From: Cercis canadensis
Taxonomy: Eukaryota > Streptophyta > Magnoliopsida > Fabales > Fabaceae
Reading direction: 5' to 3'
Assembly (NCBI GenBank): GCA_003255065.1
Contig: QAOA01006679.1
Coordinates: forward strand, 417,426-481,425
DNA length: 64,000 nucleotides
Both the position numbers and the translations under genes were made by a program. The notes beneath the pieces were generated by a model. That model made no database searches. It was given only the letters and a program-made list of their open reading frames with translations, and was not told where the DNA came from. Positions 48,381 through 59,039 of this stretch are shown here, one piece after another (the stretch's first letter is position 1; each line of letters opens with the position of its first letter).

Positions 48381-50570
48381 TGTACATCAACGAATATTTC
48401 ATCTTTATCTTCTTATCATCTAAGCATCCTAGTATGGAAGATTACCATTAGATTGATCATGGACGAAGTAGTGACTTACAGAATCAAGAAAAAGATGTGA
48501 TTTACACTTCTTTTATAATCTCATGTGGTCCAGTGTACACATGTGAGCTTGCATAATTAGAAAACCAAGCATACATAGAGAAATACATCAAACACTTGTG
48601 TGTTCATTCATTCAACATCAACAATTCAACATATCTCAATAAGGAACCTGTACCAAATTACGGGAAATATTCGTTCACATATAGGTATTCACTAATTAAT
48701 GTTCTAGTTCGTTGGCTAGTGTAAAAGGAGACAGGCTCCTTTCATTTTCAATAGAAGCCAAATTTTATATGCAATGAGATTTTCCCTGAGAAAATATGGT
48801 TCTATACTGCTTGCACGGCATATATCCTATATGTTTGATTTATTATCCAACAAATGATAGGTTAAAACATCTTTTAGAGTCTGTTCTCAAAGCCAAAGGA
48901 ACTCCCAATAGTTAATTACTTAGTACTCTATTATAAAAGTACTCTCCGTGTTTGAATTTCATTAAGATTGAATGGTATGAGATTTTAAAAAAGAACAAAT
49001 CCAAGTTATATAAAAAAAGTTTCTATGGGTTTAGTCTAAATTTTGGTAAATTTAGTAAAATTCAAGTGTTACCATATTTTTAGGTGTAGAAAATGTGTAA
49101 AAATTCAAATGTAGTAAAAAAATGTAAAAAAAGTGAAGTATACATGTATCAATATCACTACTCTTATCTACTCATTATAACATTGTCAAATTGAGTTAAG
49201 TTTGGTTTTGATGAGTTGAAATAAAAAGTTTAATTTTTAATTGGGTTTATACTAAAACCCAAGCCCAATGTAACCTTATTTAAATAGTCTGGCCCATTCG
49301 ACTTAAACTTATTTTGATTGAGCTGGTCCAATCTTTGGTTCTAGAGTCATATGGGCCAGCTAAAAGCTTTAGTGTCTAATTAAATTTTTAAACTAAACCC
49401 TAAATCATAAACTATAAACCCTAAATCTATTAGCATAAAAAACAAAAAAACTAAGCCTTAATCCACCCTAACACTATCCAAACTAAGCCGTAACATTTCT
49501 TTTCCTTTTACGTGATAGAAATGGCAGACATTTACACCAAAAAAAAAAAAAAGATAGAAATGGCAGAAATACAATTATTTTTTGGTCTTCTCTTGATAAG
49601 TTTTTAGTAGAGTTAATTTTTTATCATAATATCAAAATCTCTTTGACTAAGTTTAATTCTTTCGCCTCCATTTCTCTTAATTAAATAAAAGTTTAACATA
49701 AGGTGAAACATGCATGTGTTTTCTAAGTGCTTCAAACCCAAATGCCTTCCCCCTTGACATGTGAGGTGCAAAACCATTATTGGACCTTGTAATCAAAGAA
49801 TTGTTTGTTTTATATCGAAAAATAGGTTCTTCAAACTGAAGATATCTCTCTTTTAAAAGATATCATGTAAATCTAAATACGTATTCTTCAAAGAAGGTTA
49901 AGATTATGATGTTGATAGAAGTGAATAAGGTTATATATATACAAATGATATGATCTACCTTATATTTCAAAGGTGAAGATTTTGAATTTGTTTACTCTGT
50001 AATTGTGTGTAGGCATATTACTGTAAGTCCCAAAAAGGAAAAAGGAAAAGAAAAAGTGTCCTTCTTGGTGAACCAAAAAAGGTGGTCTTACAACCTGCAA
50101 GGTATCTCCTTTTAAATTTCTAAGGTAGTCGCAAAGTATTTAAATTGTGAGAGACGTGTGAATTAACTAATGGCCAATTCAATTCTAATTTAGAAGAAAT
50201 TAAAAAAGAAATATACTACTGAGCTCTTTTTTCATGTGTTGCATTCCCTTTATAATAGAAAAATTGGTCAACATATACAAGGCCAATAAAAAAGAAAGGT
50301 CAACATAAAGACAAAAAAAAAAAATTCTAATTAAAGCATGCATTAATTAAATGATCTGATGTCTTCCCTAACCATATAATGACATTTTTCCGTACATTGA
50401 GAATTAAATCTAAAATCTCTACTTCAACTAATAAAGCATCCCTCGTTAGAAAAGAAAAGAAAAGTGGTTGTATGACGTAAAACGGATATGATCTTTCCTA
50501 ATGCCCCTCTTTTCTCACTTTCTAGTCTCCAACTGAGGAAAAAGTAAAATAAACATGAATATTAATTTCA
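48381..50570. other. Intergenic region between MIR399 D and E
   Basis: No gene is seen. Around 49225-49480 lie several GGCCCA/TGGGCC-like motifs and repeated AAACCCTAAAT units (telo-box-like), which may come from an old promoter or a transposon end. Confidence 0.4.
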
Positions 50571-50691
50571 TTGAGGTTTCATTTGTTTTGATAAAAATGA
50601 TTTTTATACAAAATATTTTAACCTAAAATTTTTCAGTATTTAGGTAAAATAAAAAATTTAGAAACTATTTTTATCAAAATAAACTAAGCTT
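50571..50691. repeat. Foldback MITE, family 1, copy 2
   Basis: An inverted repeat of about 120 bp: TTGAGGTTTCATTTGTTTTG on the left is answered by CAAAATAAACTAAGCTT on the right. It has the same layout as the element at 30346-30463. Confidence 0.6.
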
Positions 50692-50824
50692 GAAAGAAAA
50701 AGTTAAAGAAGGAAAATGGTAGGCTCTCGGTGAAAACCTTCAAGCTTCCACCTGCAGTGTGAATGTTTCTGAATGCTATTGAAGAAGCAGATGAATGCAT
50801 GGCATTTTCCGGCGGCGAAGCAAA

Positions 50825-50950
50825 GTTGCAGGAGAATCGCTGGGCAAATCTCCTTTGGCGGGGTGCACACTAAGTGTTGCATAGCTGAGATGCATATCAT
50901 AGTAGCTGCTGCCTGCCAATGGAGACCTTGCCCTGTAATGCAACTGCAAC
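50825..50950 (-). ncRNA. MIR399: MIR399 precursor E
   Basis: On the - strand, the mature miRNA is on the 3' arm at 50840-50860: CGCCAAAGGAGATTTGCCCA then G, canonical apart from C at position 1. The 5' arm (50914-50935) reads GGGCAAGGTCTCCATTGGCA, a typical miR399 star. The outer stem is closed by GTTGCAG/CTGCAAC. A P1BS (51012-51019) and an AT-rich TATA-like tract (50988-50997) lie on the - strand upstream side. Confidence 0.9.
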
Positions 50951-50987
50951 TGGAAGAAGACTTGGAGATTGCTGGGTTTCTGGGCAC

Positions 50988-51019
50988 TTTATTTATTAGT
51001 TGCCAGATGGAGCATATCC
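50988..51019 (-). promoter_or_regulatory. TATA-like tract and P1BS of MIR399 E
   Basis: AATAAATAAA (50988-50997) with GCATATCC (51012-51019) about 14 bp further upstream on the - strand. This matches the arrangement in F and G. Confidence 0.6.
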
Positions 51020-52649
51020 TATGGAACAATGCCTTCATTTTATGTGGTTTGTGCTGCCTTTCATATGGTTTTATTCCTTTGTCTCATAACCATCCGTTCT
51101 GGTAAAAATAAAGTTTTGCGTACATTAAAGATATTTGAGTATTTTACCCAAATCAACAAAAAGAAAATTAAAATGGATTTCACCAAATTAAAGTTGAGAG
51201 AATTATTACGAAGAAATTCAAATAAAAAGAATTTTACATGAGTTCCGAAGTTATACTTTATTCCGATTTTGTTATTGACCAATGGCTGTTTGAAGTTCTA
51301 TATGACTAGTGATTAATCTATAACTACCAGAGACGAGATGACTACAATGATCATGTAAAACTACAAATAGCCACCATGATAAAGTACAACTATACATTGT
51401 TATTAAAGTAGAATAAAGTGTAATTTTAAAACTCATTTAAAATTCTTTTTATTTGAGTTTCCTAACAATATTTTCATTATTAAGGTTCATATATATACAA
51501 TGAATTGGAATGTATTTCCACCATAGTAAAATGTAAAAATATTAGTAATATCATTTGGAATATATAAATTGTAGTGTGTGTATATATAAAATGATAAAAT
51601 TATTATAATTTAAGGAAAAACATAGAGTCCTTTTTTTCTTTTTGTTTTAAAAAAGTGATGATATGAAGATTTCTTGCAAATATTGAAGCTACCACTATAA
51701 GATTATTAGTGACTTGAATTCTCTCTTCTGGTAAAGAAAAAAAAAAAAAAAAACTCCCTTTAAAAGAGCTAGGAAGATCATACATTCTATAGCTTATAAC
51801 ATCCATGTATAGAAAAAAAAAAAAGCAAATATTCTATTATTGCAATTTTTGTTATTATAATAGGTTTATATATTATATTGGAAAGAGAAAGAATTAGGAA
51901 ACATCTGAAAAAAATTATTTAATCCAAACAGGCAATTATATGAAAATATCTTTTAACAGAATCCATCGAACATTTCTCATGTTGAAATATAAACCTTGAC
52001 CTTCAAGATTTTATATTTGGATTTGATTATTATTGTTAAAAACACATGTTCTAACGTTTTAAGTTTTATAATATCATCTTTAATCTTTGTTATTGGCGAA
52101 CCCAAAAAGTTTGATTGAGTTTAGTGAATTCGCAATGGATTCTATTACTTTTTAGTCTTTCAGAGCTACTTCTTTATGATTAAGACATGACATTTTGAAT
52201 TGTATTAGTATTGCGTTTTTTCTCCTCCAATGAGTTTTCTATCACTTTTAGACGTCCTTTAGCATTTATACTTTTGCTAATTTGCTGGATTGAACAACGT
52301 GATACGATACTGATACATTACGTAACAGTTATGAGGAACTTTATTCTGCCCTATATTTGATACACTTTTTTATTAAACACAACTTTTAGGATATTATAAT
52401 TTTGTAATATCAGTTCGATTTTAGTCTCTGTACAATAAGAATAGTATATCCTCATGTAATTTTACTCTATTAAAATAGAAGATATGTCAGAGTATATAAT
52501 GATTAATCATTAGGATCTGATTGTAGTATATATGCTCAGAAGCCGAAATGGAATTTCACTTTCATTGAGGATTGGAAATTTCAAGAAAGGAAAACGATTA
52601 ATTACCTTCTGTTGTTTAATACAGATCGTTGGGGACAAAAGCGCAAATT
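51020..52649. other. Intergenic region between MIR399 E and F
   Basis: AT-rich DNA without a supported gene; overlapping short frames on both strands near 51060-51280 and 51603-51806 are not convincing. Confidence 0.4.
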
Positions 52650-52790
52650 AAGTTGCAGAAGAATTGCTGAGCAAATCCCCTATGGCAGTGAGCACACAAC
52701 AGTAATGCACTTGCATTCCGAACTTACAATACATGTCAATTCATGGTGGCTCCCTGCCAATAGTGAACTTGCTCAGTAATGCAGCTGCGC
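52650..52790 (-). ncRNA. MIR399: MIR399 precursor F (divergent)
   Basis: On the - strand, the 3' arm at 52667-52687 reads TGCCATAGGGGATTTGCTCA then G, with changes from the canonical form at positions 6, 10 and 18. The 5' arm (52755-52776) keeps GAGCAAGTTCACTATTGGCA. The outer stem is AGTTGCAG../..GCAGCTGC. TATA box and P1BS are intact (52835-52841, 52866-52873). Changes at positions 6 and 10 would weaken PHO2 targeting, so the locus may be degenerating or may have another target. Confidence 0.75.
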
Positions 52791-52834
52791 TGAAAAGTCA
52801 CGTAGCAACATACTAGGGTCTTGCAATATACATA

Positions 52835-52873
52835 ATTTATAGCAATTCCTAGAACTCTAGAAATAGCATATCC
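52835..52873 (-). promoter_or_regulatory. TATA box and P1BS of MIR399 F
   Basis: TATAAAT on the - strand at 52835-52841 and GCATATCC at 52866-52873, 24 bp apart. Confidence 0.65.
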
Positions 52874-52879
52874 TGTAGA

Positions 52880-53924
52880 ACTATTTTATTCTTTAATTGG
52901 TATATCATGATTTTATTCATTAATTTATATCAGAAGTAGCATATCATGATTTTATTCTTTAATTTCTATCAGAATACTTCTGGTAAATAAGCATTAAAGG
53001 AATTAAGAGGAAGCTTTGCATACCGATATTTTAACACATAATGTTAATGTATGATTGACTCTAGCTTCTTGGATGCCTATGTTTAAAATATCATATCCTA
53101 TAAAATATAATATATCTGGGACTTCAAGATACATATTAGGAGGTTTCTTAGATATTTTTAGTATTTATGTAGTATGTCATACTACATAAGAATAACCAAT
53201 AAATAAATGACATGTGTACAAATTAACTGTTTTTAAGTTTGTTTAAAAAATTAAATAAATTATATTTTATATATAATAAAATATGAAAATTATGTATGCT
53301 TGACACGTCAGTGTAGTATGACATACTCATGTAGTATCATAGAATCCCCGTACATATTATCTTGTATATATTTATATTTGAAGGCTAATTATTCAATATC
53401 ACAAGTAGTACTGATATCAGATACTAAGATGATCTAGGTTGTGCATTTTGTAAATCCTACAAAAATATTAAGTAAAAATAAATGATATAAATAATTTCAA
53501 TTATATTTTTACTTATGATATAAATACCACTTGTGACGTTAAATAACTAGTCATATTTTAAATAATTTTTACAACTACAGAAAATATGAAAATCTAGCTT
53601 AAGTTTTCTATTTTAGAAAAGGGGTATGAGATATTAGATATCTCATGCAATATTATAGTCTGTGTAACGTCTCTTAAATTTGAGCATCTCACAAGCGCAA
53701 AATATATATCAGTTTACACAAGGAAAATGTTAGATAGTCAAACACTTTTTTATTATTATAAACTTGTTTACCATACTGAAATGTATTTATAAGCACCTTC
53801 AGATAAATATATGGTCTCTTATCACTTTATTTTCATTCAAAAGTGATTTAAAAGTACACTTTTGTCTGACAATAAATTTATAAATTAAAAAAATTGGTTC
53901 CCTAGCATTACTCGTTTACATAAT
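52880..53924. other. Extra DNA between promoter F and duplication block 2
   Basis: About 1 kb that has no counterpart in the otherwise parallel unit around MIR399 G, where the same interval is under 200 bp. It contains the interspersed repeat at 53152-53360 and so was probably enlarged by insertion. Confidence 0.45.
53152..53360. repeat. Interspersed repeat, MITE-like, copy 2
   Basis: Sister of 918-1130 with the same order of motifs. It has internal palindromic parts such as GTAGTATGTCATACTAC near 53169-53185. Confidence 0.6.
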
Positions 53925-54440
53925 ATGCACTGCACTATAATGTAATTCCGTATCAGTATCAATTTACATAAACTAATACCAATATATCACTTGAAATAGA
54001 TCACTAATAAAAAAAAACACAATCAACTGCACTTGAAAACAACATTTAGACGCCCCTAAATGAACTTGTAAGGTTATAATGTAAATTTCACGTGTACAAT
54101 CAATTTGGAGATTCGGACTTAGATTTTGTGGCTTTTATATTGTAAGGAATCTGATTTTGTTGAAAAGAAAGACAGAAAGAAAGTGAAAGTAGAGAGAGAA
54201 TAGGCTGTGAATTATGCTGTGATGAGAAGGAAGATACTGCAGCATGTTCTCTTCAACTTTCAGACATGAACTTTGCTATGACCACCAAATAATGGACCCC
54301 AAAAGTTGTGTACGCAGAAACTAGAAGCTGCATTTGGGTTCGGATTCTGTGCTTGTTATATACATGTTGGAGAAAGCGACTTTAATGAATTTTGGTTATG
54401 TCAACATTTAGATGCCATGCTAGCTTGAGAACAATGTTTG
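53925..54440. repeat. Duplication block, copy 2 (upstream of MIR399 F)
   Basis: It aligns along its length with 59040-59555, including CTGATTTTGTTGA, GAAAGTGAAAGTAGAGAGAG and ATTCTGTGCTTGTTATA. It lies upstream of a - strand MIR399 in both places, marking one duplicated unit. Confidence 0.75.
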
Positions 54441-55918
54441 GTGCATCCCCATTTAACTAATGATTGGTGAGTCCATGATGTTTTCAGGTTTGAAAAAAAA
54501 AAAAAAGAGAGAGAGAAAGAGAAAGATCATTGGGTTAGCCCTCAAGCACGTGGCAGTCTTCGGGCTATTAACTTTGTATATATGTGACACTAACGATTGC
54601 ATTTTTGCCTCCAAAGCAACCCATACGATTTCTATTCCTTATCACATTACAATTTTACAGAAATTGATTATTTTAACCAAACACGGCCTTACCAAAATAG
54701 TTCTTGAGGGAATATCTTAAAAGGTTAATTATTAAATACTTCAATACATTCACATTATTACACTTTTATTATATTTATATACTTGACAATATCTGAGTTT
54801 AACTCAATTCGTTGGAACTTTATAAAGTTGTATAAAATTTTTAATCTAACAGCTTAAATTAGTTTTACACCTTTTAACTTTTTTCAAAATGGTGTAAAAG
54901 TATCATTTCCCTTCAATTTAAAGGTCTTGAGATAAATTGAGACACCCCAATAAATAAGCAATTAGTATTTCATGGTAGAGATTTTGTATTTAAATCTTAT
55001 TAGGATCAAGTAGTATGGAGACTGTAAGAGAAAATATGATATCATATATTCTATTGAGTAAACTCCAATGGATAAAAGCAAAAGAATAAATTTTAAATAC
55101 ACTTGTCACTTTCTCAACAAACTAGACCAAAGTAAACCGGACTAAATTTTCACTTTACAAAAATTACCTGGATTCATTAATTGTCTTTACCTAAATAACT
55201 CTGATTTAATAGTACTTTAATGGATGGAGCATACTTATCAAATTTAGGGCGAGTCATCCCTATTTCAGGGGTTTCATTGTCAAAATACCTATAGTTGTAA
55301 CTTTGTGTGGAGAGTACTTTGAGACTCTTATTTTGTCAATTAGAGGCTTCGAACACAAGACCATCTTCTTGTGAGGAAACCCTTGACTAACTGCTCTACA
55401 GTCCAGTTGACACCTTAATGTGATTTGGTAATGAAGGTGATGCACCTAACATTTATGGGATAGGTATTGAATAATTCAATTTTGACAATGATACATCCAC
55501 ACCATTGTTTTATACCTTTATTACACATGAATATTTATAATATTAATTTGAATTTAGCTAGACCCATTACACAAAATTCATAGAATTCACTAAATCTTTA
55601 ATTTAACAGCTTAAATTAACTCTACTCATTTTACCTTTTTAAGTGCTGAAAAGTACAATTTTTTCCTTCAATTTAAATGCATTTATATAAGGAAATATAA
55701 TTAATGGACAGATATGAAATGAAAAGCATAATTATTATTGTACCCAAAAAAAGCATAATTATTAGTTATTTGCATATTTGCATACACGCATTTATGAAAT
55801 TAAATTCTTTTGTAAGTTATTTTATAAATGCAATTGCAATTCCTTATAAAACATATGCTCTATAAGCTCATTTCTATGACCTTATAAACTTGTTGGAGAG
55901 AAGATATTCAAGAACCTC
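54441..55918. other. Intergenic region before the neprosin pseudogene
   Basis: No gene is supported. An 86-codon frame (54460-54720) starts in an A-rich tract and matches nothing I know. Confidence 0.4.
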
Positions 55919-56960
55919 ATGGCTTTGTATTTGTTTCAGGTTCTCATTCTCTGTTTAAGCTACAACATAGTTAATGGAAGAAGTCAAATTGCACAAGAAG
56001 GACAACCAGGGTTTCCTACAACATACTTTGATACATGCAGCATGTGGAAGACAACGACTTTGACTGTGTAGATATCTACAAGCAACCCGCTCTTCAACAT
56101 CCTTTCCTAAAGAACCATAGAATTCAGCTAAGTGGATCACCATACATTGATAAAGTTTTTGAAGAGCTGAATAAAGGTTGTCCCCCAGGGAAGTTGCCCA
56201 TTCAGAAGAGCAAAATGTATCATCTAAAGAGTGGGGGTTCTTCTTCACAATCAAAAAATTAGAAATTTTCAACAACTTTCGAAGGACAACGCTCAAAATC
56301 ATGTAAGTCTATATGGTTTTGGACCAATATTTATGTTTTTTTTCTTATACTATATAGAAAAATTTTCTCCTAGTTTTGGTTTACTTTTATAATGTTCAGG
56401 TGGAGACTGATCTATAGCTAGAAGAGTATTAATTGATTGGGTTTGTTTGGGAGTTGAAGGGGAAGGGAAGGGAATGTGAGGGATTTTTTTTTTCTCTTAT
56501 TTAGATGATTAAAATGAGCAAATGGAGAAGAAAGGAAAGGAAAAAAAAATAAAAATTTATCCTTTCCATTGTGGGTCATACATTAATGGATAGTGTGGAG
56601 ATAAAATAAGAAATATTGTTTGAAAAAGAATTTGAAGAAATAAATAAGGATATAATAGTAAACTACTTATCTTTCCTCTCCAAACCCCCCAAAATGGGAA
56701 AACACAAAAATGAAAGGGAAAAAAAAAAGTAGAAATTTGAGGTTACTTCTTAGTTTCTTTCACTTTTTTAATCTTGAACTTCCAAACAAAAGGATGTGCA
56801 CATTTATTTTTTTTATTTCTTCTCTTTTGCCCCCAATTTTAACTCCTAAACAAACTCTATGAGTGATTGCTATGACCTGCTTTACATGGGTTATCAAGGA
56901 ATAAGAGGAGAGTACTTCAACTTTGGTGGGCCAGGCAGCAAGTGTGGTTCATTTCGTTGA
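55919..56960 (+). pseudogene. Neprosin-domain (DUF239) pseudogene
   Basis: The ATG at 55919 opens with a secretion signal (MALYLFQVLILCLSYNIVNG), but that frame stops at about 56070. The neprosin activation-peptide motif DFDCVDIYKQPALQHPFLKN and a following GCPPGKLPIQ are in a different frame (56035-56262) that also ends early. A donor-like GTAAGT is at about 56303. Then follows a foldback insertion (56440-56862). The C-terminal end SDCYDLLYMGYQGIRGEYFN then FGGPGSKCG and TGA reappears at 56863-56960. Most of the catalytic domain is missing. Intact relatives are secreted glutamic-type peptidases. Frame breaks plus loss of the middle make a pseudogene the best reading. Confidence 0.75.
56440..56862. 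repeat. Foldback insertion in the neprosin pseudogene
   Basis: An inverted repeat with ends GGGTTTGTTTGGGAGTTGAA (left) and TTTTAACTCCTAAACAAACTC (right), purine-rich inside the left arm and pyrimidine-rich inside the right. About 420 bp, no coding capacity. It abuts the conserved SDCYD end of the neprosin fragment. Confidence 0.65.
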
Positions 56961-58690
56961 TGCAACCTACCTATGTTTAATTCATGAATATCAATATTGA
57001 ATGCAAAAGTGGACTTAGAAAGTTGTTTTGCTCTATATTTTTAGCTAAATTTCTTACCTCAAATTTGTGTTTGTTCAGGCCTGTTTCTGAAATCCTGCAA
57101 AATTAAAAAAAATAATAATCTAAACACTCTTTTTGATTGCTATAGCCAATAATTAAAGTAAATTTAAGAAGAAAAATATATAGTGCAAATAGCTAATAGT
57201 GTAGCCAACGCATTGCTTTAGAAAAAGCGTTATTATTTGGTAGATTATGGGTAGAAAGTTAAATATTTACATAAATGACTGAAATTTTGTGATTGTATTT
57301 ACAATAAACTAAAATTTGGATATCAATATTTTTAAATTAATTAAACATTTAAATTTAAGTTTTTCTAATCCAAAATGTTATTTTCATTTAAAAATAACAT
57401 AAAAAGTACAATCATGATTATTCTAAATAATACTTTGAGTTTATTACTTTTTATCATGTTTTGTACAACATAATCATAAAAGAAAGCTATATCTAATATT
57501 AACTAAATCATTATAAAGATAAGCTATTAGAGGTGTAATCTAGTAGTGAAAAATTTGAGTAGTTTGTTGGAAAGTCTGAAATTCAAACTTTTGTATTGTC
57601 ATATAACAAAAAAAAAAAAATTCATTATTAAAATAGTTTTTACAAAGTGTTTATCACTAAAGTTAAAATTTCAATCTCTTATATGAATTTTGGACTCCAT
57701 TAGCAGTGTACAAAATAAAAATCCTTAAAAAGAATTTAGAGTTATAAAATTACGTAAATATTTGGGATTTCTCAATAGTACAATTAATGGACATCTATTG
57801 ATAACTTTTATAAACTTCTTCTTGGAAGATTCTCCCCCCTTCTCTCTCTCTCCCCCCAAAATTGAATGCCCTTAATTATTTTTAGTCCCGTTCTCTTAAA
57901 TATATTTCTTAAAATGACTAATAACCAAAAAAACCTCTTGCTTGGATTTGTTAAAGGTTAAAAAAAAAAACGTTATACAAAAAAAAAATGTGAATCATAA
58001 ATAAATGAAAAATAAATCTAAACATAAATAATATTTTTTTAAAAAAAATTGTCAATATTTAAAATCAAACACGCTCAAAATATTTTTGCTTGTATTTATT
58101 AAGAATTGATTCAATCTAAAAACTTAAATTATTAAGTGAAGGTCTCATCCCCACACGCGAAAGCCTCCTTTGGGCTTGAAGCGTAGACAAAGAACATGTC
58201 CACTTATATTATGTGCTAAAATTTTAATTTAATTGAAAAAGCAGGGGCAAAAAGATTTGATCTCCTAACCGTTTGATCAAAGAAGCTATGATATAATGTC
58301 AAAGAATCAATTCAACCTAAAAGTTTAAGTTGCTAAGTGAAAACCTATGAATAATTTTATATCTAAAAGTATTTGATGATACAATTTTTCTTATTTAGTG
58401 ACATCGTCAAGATAAATTCTATTCAATAACTTACAAATATGATCAACAGAATAACATATATCTTGTGAAAATTTGAGAAAATAATTAAAAAACAACATAA
58501 AATAAAATTTACTAAAACCCTTGGAACATTCAAATAAATATTACTTACAAAATTAGAAGTTAAATTTAAAAGCAGTTGAAGGAAACCATATAACAGGCTA
58601 CGAGGTTAAAATCTGATAAGAAATTAGTAGGGATAGATTTACTGGAGGAAATAGGCTACTCAGCCATTGCATATAGTCTCTGGTGATCTA
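56961..58690. other. Intergenic region left of MIR399 G
   Basis: AT-rich DNA containing the nested repeat at 58100-58350 (listed separately). No gene is supported. Confidence 0.4.
58100..58350. repeat. Interspersed repeat flanked by about 45 bp direct repeats
   Basis: AAGAATTGATTCAATCTAAA..AAGTGAAGG at about 58100-58143 recurs as AAGAATCAATTCAACCTAAA..AAGTGAAAACC at 58302-58345. Between them lies a segment with CTTTGGGCTTGAAGCGTAG and GATTTGATCTCCTAACCGTT. The shape suggests a transposon-derived unit, but the class is not clear. Confidence 0.45.
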
Positions 58691-58702
58691 GAAAAAGAGA
58701 AA

Positions 58703-58800
58703 AGTTGCAGCAGAATTGCTGGGCAAATCCCCTTTGGCAGTGAGCATCCATGTTATGGTAGCTGTCTGCCAATTCGGAACTTGCCCTGTAATGCAGCTGC
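58703..58800 (-). ncRNA. MIR399: MIR399 precursor G
   Basis: On the - strand, the mature miRNA is on the 3' arm at 58719-58739: TGCCAAAGGGGATTTGCCCA then G, one base (A10 to G) from a known miR399 form. The 5' arm (58767-58788) reads GGGCAAGTTCCGAATTGGCA. The outer stem GTTGCAGCAGAATTGC pairs with GTAATGCAGCTGC. A good TATA box and a P1BS lie on the - strand upstream side. The A10 to G change lets the miRNA pair with U as a wobble opposite the slicing point. Confidence 0.87.
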
Positions 58801-58833
58801 CCTGAGTACACACCATGCTAGTGTCCTGGAATG

Positions 58834-58868
58834 TTATTTATATAAAGCTTCCAAGAAGTAGCATATCC
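58834..58868 (-). promoter_or_regulatory. TATA box and P1BS of MIR399 G
   Basis: TATATAAATA on the - strand (58834-58843) and GCATATCC (58861-58868) 17 bp further upstream. This is the cleanest example of the shared promoter layout. Confidence 0.75.
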
Positions 58869-59039
58869 TGTGGAACTATGCCTTCTTCACACTCTGCAGT
58901 TTATCGCTTGTTGTGATTTTAATCCTTAATGTGGATCAATAATATACTGTGCTAAGTAATCAAAGTAATAAAGAAATTATTTTGAGTATTCAGTAGCCTA
59001 AGTGTCAAAAACTGAGTACTATTTTATTGAACTCTTGAT

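Noticed and set aside
50914..50935. A new microRNA family on the + strand (TGCCAAT... arms at D, E, F, G)
   Set aside because: The arms are the complements of miR399 star strands; promoter elements and the canonical arm place the genes on the - strand.
35901..58800. An IPS1/At4-type target mimic or a PHO2 gene within the cluster
   Set aside because: Sequences complementary to miR399 were seen only as arms of the hairpins themselves; no bulged mimic site outside a stem and no ubiquitin-conjugase coding sequence was found.
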